This document shows positions 57,501-64,000 of a stretch of DNA of 64,000 nt, one piece after another (the stretch's first letter is position 1; every line of letters begins with the position of its first letter). The stretch lies in the NCBI RefSeq assembly GCF_030272615.1, contig NC_081406.1, positions 397,132,439 through 397,196,438 on the forward strand. The letters are read 5' to 3'. This DNA is from Cryptomeria japonica. Its lineage: Eukaryota > Streptophyta > Pinopsida > Cupressales > Cupressaceae. The notes under the pieces are model-generated. The model saw only the letters and a list, made by a program, of their open reading frames with translations, searched no databases and was not told the DNA's origin. The translations under genes and the position numbers were made by a program.

Positions 57501-60457
57501 GAAACATGCATTTTGTGGCCTTAGTTGCATCTTTTCTGTGAGGCCCTACCCTGAGCCGTCATAACATTTCATTGATACTATATTTTGATGCATTATGGAC
57601 ATAGATTCTATATGATCCAGTGATTGGATAATATTGATATGGTGTATGTAATTTATCTCTGATTTGCAGTACTTAATTTTGATGCTAGAAATTATGGATG
57701 CATGCTTTATAAATGATTAAATTTTATGATGATTATGATGATGCCATTTAGTAGATTATTTTATGTGGATTTTATTTGATAATTGGAAACTTGATTATTA
57801 TAATTGAAATTGTATGCAAATGTCTGAATTGTATTCTTTTCATATGATAATATTATATGTGATTTTTGAAATTTCTAATGTGCAAAGTGAGATGTGCAGG
57901 AAAACTGATCCATGTGACCAAGGAAACTATTCAGAGAATCAAGCCTAAACCAATGTGCATTTGTGAAGACAAGGGCTGTCTATTTGAAAAGAAAACACCT
58001 CGTGTGTAAATGTGTTTTAATTTGTAAATGTTTATGCTTGGATGTGTGTTTAATTTGAAAATTGTTTAATTCATTAATTCCAAAAAAAAGGGGACATTGT
58101 CATGTGTATTTAAGTGATTTGTAATGTTGTAGTGTCCCTTGACACATGTGTTGTAAAGTGAGTTGGCAGTGACATGTCCCTTGGAAGGAATTTGTTTTAC
58201 CAATGCATTTTTCAAATATCCTAGTATGGTCCCAAGAAAGTCTTGGATAGGGAGTCATTAGAAAGGTCAACTTAGGGTTGACCCGTAGGTAAACTTTGGG
58301 TGAGTTTCTAGAGGGTTAAACTAACTCCCAAGGTCAAGTGAGGGGCATTTTTTATGGGCCATATGATGTACCTATAGATGAAGGCCAATTTTAGCCATGT
58401 GTCCACTCCCTAGGAACTGTTTAGTCACCCCAAAAGTTGAGTTTTTCAAGATGGCCGAATTTCAACTTTTGAGGATCTTACCTAGGTTAGACAACCTTCC
58501 TCATGAGTGATATTAATCTTCCTCATTCTCTCTTACCTTCTTGAGGTGCCTTGGATAGAGATCTTTTAAGGTGTTAGGAAGACCAACCTATGAACATCTC
58601 TCACCCTTCCCAAGAGGATTGGAAAGAGTGAGGAGTTTCTTCTTAGGGAATGGTTTGGGAGGGAGAAGTTTGATCACCCACTCTTCATTTTTGGAGATAG
58701 ATTCTTGAAAAGTTTAGGAATTTTGATATTGAAATTTTGGCTAAGTCTTGAGAAGGAAAAGATTAGTGGATTGGGCAGCTCTTCTACAACTTCTACTCAT
58801 CCCATTTGTAGTTTTAAGGTTGGTTGAATACTTCCTCATGTATGTTGTTTTGTAAATTTGAAAAGATTGTTTGTTGTTTTCCATTGTTGTTTTCTTAGTA
58901 ATCTTAGGAAGATGTTGAGTTCTTCCTTGTGTATTTTTATTGCATGTATTTATGTTATTGTTTTGGGTGTTTCAAGGACATACTCACCCTTGGGAGGGTA
59001 GAGTAGCCTTGGGGTGAAGGGCTATTTGACAGCCTAAGAGTGTAGAGGCTCTCTTTGGAAGAGAGTGATACACAAGGGATTATGGGACCCTTGTTGTGTA
59101 ATTCTTTGTTTATGCAATGGGGGTCATAGGGGGAGTTTGTTGGCTTGTATGCCTTAGGGGACATAAGGATTTGCTGGGACAAGTTCCAAACTTGTGGTTA
59201 CTCTTCTTGGAAGCCTTGCAAAGGCCATATGTTCTCCTTCTTGCAGATTTATCCTCTATGTATTTGGTCCACCTTCACCCCACAAGTTATAGTCACTAAG
59301 TGACTTTGTTCATCCTTGGGTTGGGAGTGTTGTATTGTGTATTCTTCTTGCTTGTTTGTAAATCTTGTGTGCAACCCATTTAGCCTTGGTTCTCCTAGCT
59401 CGGGGGTGGCTTCATGTAAGCCTAGGTTGGGAGGTGAGCCTCCATGGTCACAACCTACAAGCTTTTATTGCAGGTTTGCTTGGGAAAAAGATTGGAAGGG
59501 AAGCTACGACATGATCCTATTTTTTATTTGTATTTAGTGGCAAAAGAAAATAAATGTATTTGGCAAGACCTTATTTAGTAGAAATGAGAGGCTTGATTTT
59601 GTTACCTAGCTATTTGTATTAAGGGAACCATGATGTAATAAGCATATTTGCTTGAATAGTTTCATTTCAAGAAATAAAGATGTATTTTATTTGAGTATAT
59701 TCTTGCAAAGAAAAGAATAGAATTTGAGTTATTTCCCTATTGATATTGTTATTGAAATAGATTAGGAATGGAATTTATTTCCGTCTTATTAAGCTATTGA
59801 AAAAAAAAAGGTAGTTAAATGTTAGTAGTGTTGTTATGTGAAAAGAAATGAAATAAATTAAATGTTAGTAGTGCAGTCATTAATAAAAAGGAATGAAATA
59901 TTTATTTGTGTCTATAGTTTAAACTGAAAAATTAATAGACATTTTAAGAGTTGGTTTTAATCTTGCATGACATCTTGCTATTGTTGATTAAATAGATTTA
60001 AAAAAAAAAAAGTTAGTTGCAGTTGTAAATAAAATTATTACTGCTATATTTCCTAATCTGAAATGTATGTAGAAGTAGAAAGTATTGTAAATCTAGATAT
60101 TGTTATTTTAAATAAAAAAGGAAACTATATGTTATTAAAAGAAAAAAAAATTTATATTATTCTATTTATTTGAAAATAGCCTGCTCTAAGCTATGAAAAT
60201 GCATATTTAATCATAGAAATATACATATATATATATACTCAAATATAGATATATATATTTTATGTAAAGTTTATGCCTAATGTTTTAAATTTACATCTAA
60301 ATTGTTGTATTCATTTAAGAAAAACAAATGGACTTGTATGTTGTCAAAAAAATAAACATACATTTAATGGAATATTAATAAGCTTAAAAAAAGAAGGGGG
60401 GAAATACATTTTGCCCTTACATTCCGTTTATTGACTATGCTATGATTGTATTTTTTT

Positions 60458-60463
<6 letters not shown>

Positions 60464-60550
<87 letters not shown>
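60464..60550 (+). repeat. (AT)n(AC)n microsatellite in J LTR
   Basis: About 13 AT dinucleotides are followed by about 28 AC dinucleotides, directly before the GC-rich island, as (AT)n precedes the arrays in I and N. Confidence 0.95.
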
Positions 60551-60554
<4 letters not shown>

Positions 60555-60620
60555 GTTTTAAAAAAAATGCATCTGAAGCAATGCATGGCGGTCAGTCCCC
60601 TTGGGGAAGCCGCAGGCCGC

Positions 60621-60795
60621 GCCACTGTGTGGGCCGCAGCCATTGGGTGGTGCGCAACCCCCACAGCGGGTCGCACTACTATGTGGGCCACGGTCACTAA
60701 GTGGACCGCGACCCCCACAATGGGCCATGGCCCACACAATGACCAAGGCTGCTGTGTGGGCCATGACCCACCCAGTGGGGCAACCCACTAGTGGC
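60621..60795 (+). repeat. Decayed GC-rich palindromic array in J LTR
   Basis: It is at the place equivalent to the array of I. Half-sites CACTGTGTGGGCC, CTACTATGTGGGCC, GCTGTGTGGGCC and CACCCAGTGGGG recur, but the perfect 20-bp palindrome is not kept. Confidence 0.65.
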
Positions 60796-61564
60796 ACCGT
60801 GACGGCCCAACCACCAGCTCCCCCTCCCTCTGCGTTAACCCTGGGCCCTTCAAACTCAGTCATCGTGCAGTCATGGCCTTCGGCCTTCTGCACCACGCGA
60901 CCCCACTTTGACCTCTCCTTTCCTCGGAAGCCATGGCCGCCACCTGCACACACACACATTCAACAAAAATAAAACATGTTAGAACAAGAATACCTAACCC
61001 TATTTCGGGTTAGGCTTAGAAATTAGAAATTGAAGGAATGATGTTAGCTATAAAATATTAAAAGAAGGGGGGGAAACCTTTTCAAATTTGAAATAGGTAA
61101 CCCATTTGTAAATTTAGTTAGTTATTAGAAAAACCTAATTCTCCAAAGAACCTATATTGTAGGTAAATATATTTATGTACATATATATTTATATGCTAAT
61201 AATCATATATATATATATATATATATGTTTAAGACAACTTACTTTTGTAAACTTTAATAATGGATGATATATAAGTAAAATATTTAATTTTAACCTATAA
61301 CGTCAATATTGGCTGAATATTAAATATTTGATATTTAATATCTATAGGGGGATTACATTCGACTTTAATGTGAGATGGATTATTAGACAAATATTATATT
61401 TGTTTTGGTTAACTTTATTAGTCAAATTTAAAAGCATTATTTGCACTTGCTCATTTAATTATTCTGTATTCATTAAAATATATGTTAACGTGATTTTATT
61501 TAGTCCTAGATTATTTAAATACTATTTGAGATTATTAATATCTCTTGATTATTATTAGAGAATT

Positions 61565-62629
61565 TTGTAGGTCCCGGAGACAACTGAGAGGGGGGGGGGG
61601 GGGTGAATCAGTTGTCTAATAAATTCAAACCAAAAACCAATTAACCAACTTAATGCTTAATATCGGTAAACCATTTAACTGTGCCAGTAGTCAGTGTTAA
61701 CAGTAAATTGCTATATCGGTAAGGATTAATGCATGAAACATAAACATAAAGTCATCCACAACACATAACACCAATATTTGTACGTGGAAACCCTGTAAGG
61801 GGAAAAACCACAGTGGGAAACCTTACCCACAATCAGATGATACTACTACAGATAGTAAGTGTACATAAATGGGGCTTGCACATGCAGAAAGGCCAACAAC
61901 CTAGAGTTCACTGCTCAATCACAAATGGGAGTCACACTGACTACAGTTGGATGGTTAAATCCAATAAGAATGTACTGCACAAAATAGCATCTTCATATGC
62001 TAGATTCAGTACAGGTGTAATGCTGATATGCTTCTACAAAAACATATCTTCACCTTCAAATGATGTCTTCGTGTATACCTCTTCTTAATCTTGCATATAC
62101 CTTCACACAATTCTTTTTCGCATTCCACATTCGATCTTACAAATAAGATCTTACATTTATACCATAACCTAAGACCAATTTTAGTAGGTTGGCTCTACAA
62201 GATATTACAATAAAAACATTTTACAAACAATATAATATCCGATGCAATAAACGATTAAACATGTCATCTTAATGCATTTACAACAATAATAAATCATCTC
62301 CATAGCGTGCCATGTTGATCTGGAAAAGATAAACCTATCGGTGTAACCCTATGTAACCCTGGACCTATTTGCCAGTAAAAGCAAATATGCAAATATGAAT
62401 ATACCAATGATCAATCCTTCAAAACAAAGTGTCCATACGATGTCTTCAACATTACCAAGTGTCTTCCATATCATTCTAGGTACTGGTGAACATTATATCC
62501 TATCGGTGAACCATATACCAGTAACTATGCAATAGTTAGTTGCTTGCCGGTGAATGTTGCTGGATATCCAAAGTGCTTGTTTTCAGTAGGTGTTGACATC
62601 AATGACAGAACCATACCAAAATACCAACA
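61565..62629 (-). mobile_element. Solo LTR H2 in J 5' LTR
   Basis: Minus-strand LTR of 1065 bp, same family as H1. On the minus strand it starts TGTTGGTATTTTGGTATGG and ends near CCGGGACCTACAAA. Flanks GAATT (61560-61564) and GAACT (62630-62634) are a near-perfect duplication. It contains a 15-base G run (61590-61604) where H1 has the interrupted C-run box, and the hairpin motif at 61784-61811. Confidence 0.85.
61784..61811 (-). promoter_or_regulatory. ENE-like hairpin motif, LTR H2
   Basis: On the minus strand GTGG-TTTTT-CCC-CTTACA-GGG-TTT-CCAC, both stems perfect. Confidence 0.55.
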
Positions 62630-62906
62630 GAACTTAATTAGGAGAAATTAATTAAATAAATTAAATTAATAAACTAAGTCGTGACAACCCTTTTTGGGGT
62701 TTAATTACTCTACTCCAAATGTTAACGCTAGAATGGTTGAGTTAATCAAATCAGCTTTAGGAAACCATTCTTTTAATTCCTGAGTTAACCTTTAGTTAAG
62801 ACAAAACTTATTTATTCATCCTTTAACGTAGAATATTTAGTATTTTATGTTTTTTTAAAATAAAAAAATGGTTGCATTTTTGCCCAAAAGTGTGGGCATG
62901 ACATTT

Positions 62907-62918
62907 TGGTATCAGAGG
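62907..62918 (+). other. Element J primer binding site (initiator tRNA-Met)
   Basis: TGGTATCAGAGG, one change from TGGTATCAGAGC, three bases after the LTR end. Confidence 0.88.
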
Positions 62919-63029
62919 AAGGTTTCCAACACTAGGAACCTTTCTCCATTACGTTTCTCTTTTAATATTATTTCCTTTAAGAATTGTTATTTATTTATTT
63001 ACTTTATTTTATTTTATTGATCATTAAGG

Positions 63030-64000
63030 ATGCTGCCAATTACGTGACAATATTGTAAGCGTGGTAGGGGTTCTAGACGTACTCGCATGGCACACAAGGA
63101 CATTGTGCAGGAAGAGCCAGATCTAGAAGGGAACTAGGAAGATCCTCCTGAACAACCAATTGACCCCAATCGAGACGTTTTGGTTTCACTTTAGAACCTG
63201 ATAGGAATAGTTCAGGATAGACTTCGAGCAGTAGATTGTTAGGCAGAGCACCAGAATTATGAGAGTCATAGATCTATAGCCAGGGAGCGGAGTAGGAGTC
63301 CACCTCCTAACCATATAGAGGCCCAGGCGGAGCATGAGCCTAATTCGATCCATTTACCTAAGGCACCTCAAATAGTGGAACCAGTAATTTTTTAGAAAGC
63401 ACCCTGTGATCCCGGGGATTAGATCAGAGAGATTTTACATCTTCAGCCACCATCATTTGCAGGATCTATGATGGGGTAGACGTTGAGGCTTAGCTATTGA
63501 GTCTAGAGAGGTGCTTTGGATTGCATCTCTATGAGAGAAATTTGAAGGCACAAATTGCCATTCACATTTTGAGAGGGATGACTTCCACATGGTGGAGGTA
63601 GGAGGAGTACAAGAATGATATAGTTGTGGACACTCTCACTTGGGACATCTTTACAGAGAGATTCAAGGACAAATACCTATCAGAGCACTTTAGGCAACAC
63701 AGGATTGATGAGTTTCATGACCTTCATCAGAAGGGTCTCTTAGTGTCCCAGTACAAGAGAAAGTTATTTGAGCTCTTACCCTACGTTGACTACCTGAAGG
63801 ATGAGTAGTTACTCGTCAATCGATTTATCAGAGGATTGAATGTGGATATAGTAGGACCAGTTAGGATGGCAGCTCCAGGAAGCCTTCGGGTTATCATGGA
63901 GAAGGCCTTGATATTAGAGGAGATTCAGGGTAGATCGTAGGACATGGAGGATTGACATCAGAACTGAAACCCTATACCGTAGTCTTTTGGGTTTCAGAAA
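63030..64000 (+). pseudogene. Element J gag, 5' part, cut by window edge
   Basis: ATG at 63030 (MLPIT then TGA) opens a basic and acidic leader (CKRGRGSRRTRMAHKDIVQE). After a frame change near 63480 the capsid appears: VEAWLLSLERCFGLHLYERN, AIHILRGMTSTWW, then DIFTERFKDKYLSEHFRQHR, QYKRKLFELLPYVDYLKDE (to 63808) and VNRFIRGLNVDIVGPVRM. This is the Retrotrans_gag family of Ty3 elements. At least ten stops, mostly TAG, show it is dead. The knuckle and everything after it lie beyond 64000. Confidence 0.85.

Larger units (their letters stand above)
57537..62903 (+). repeat. Element J 5' LTR, ~4.3 kb net, with H2 inside
   Basis: It starts TGTGAGGCCCTACCCTGAG and ends GTGTGGGCATGACA, directly before an initiator-Met primer site and gag. 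It aligns with solo LTR I over its length. Excluding H2 and its duplication it is about 4297 bp, close to the 4360 bp of I. It carries (AT)n(AC)n at 60464-60550 and a GC-rich array after it. Confidence 0.9.
57537..64000 (+). mobile_element. Element J: Ty3 element, 5' part only
   Basis: 5' LTR, primer site and a decayed gag. The right end lies outside the window, so pol and the 3' LTR cannot be judged. Confidence 0.88.

Noticed and set aside
57501-57536. A short remnant between F and J
   Set aside because: 36 bases with no recognisable feature.
60440-60972. ORFs on both strands with THTH, CVCV and PP/GG repeats
   Set aside because: They arise from the (AT)n(AC)n tract and the GC-rich island of the J LTR.
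1-64000. tRNA, rRNA or host protein-coding genes
   Set aside because: None seen on either strand. The TGGTATCAGAG sites are primer-binding complements, not tRNA genes.

Overview
No host gene is visible in this window. Essentially all 64 kb is LTR-retrotransposon DNA nested up to four levels deep, with a ~957 bp DNA-transposon-like insert (27000-27956) inside one element. Long Tekay/Del-like LTRs of 3.7-4.4 kb, AT-rich sequence, decayed copies full of TAG stops and dense nesting point to a very large plant genome. A gymnosperm is plausible, but nothing here proves the taxon.

Layout, with labels used in the entries. F is an old minus-strand Ty3/gypsy element that forms the backbone: LTR pieces at 57500-57089, 51297-50830 and 38288-38210, a tRNA primer site at ~38206-38188, a leader at 38209-35539, and gag pieces at 35538-35222, 17813-17651 and 1051-1. 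It runs off the left edge. Inserted into F are A (1057-17645), B (17819-35216), E (38289-50829) and G (51298-57088). Inside A is N (2688-13519), a Tekay-type chromovirus with 3.7 kb LTRs and a decayed pol. Inside B are C (minus, 21772-30000), which itself holds the insert K (27000-27956), and a 3.3 kb solo LTR, D (30570-33865). Inside E is a solo LTR, H1 (40013-45443), which itself holds a 4.36 kb solo LTR, I (40913-45272). On the right, J (57537 to beyond 64000) is a plus-strand Ty3 element of the same family as I. Its 5' LTR carries a second H-family solo LTR, H2 (61565-62629), and its gag is cut by the window edge. Target-site duplications support A, B, D, H1, I, N and H2 (perfect for B, H1 and I).

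Coding content. N keeps a truncated protease, RT, RNase H, integrase and chromodomain, but its gag is deleted after about 10 codons. E is the best-preserved element, a Ty1/copia with gag, protease, integrase, RT and RNase H. A, B and C have copia-type LTRs, initiator-Met primer sites and coiled-coil/zinc-knuckle gag remnants (knuckles now lost from B), but no pol. Instead each carries the same large unrecognised ORF (called ORF2) between gag and the 3' LTR. This shared gag-plus-ORF2 plan in three distinct LTR families is the strongest candidate here for an undescribed system.

Non-coding structure is also unusual. LTR I holds five perfect 20-bp palindromes at a 37-bp period; N holds a different palindromic minisatellite and J a decayed GC-rich one. 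The copia LTRs share a short hairpin with facing U-runs that resembles RNA-stabilising ENE elements, and an inverted repeat brackets the polypurine tract of several elements.
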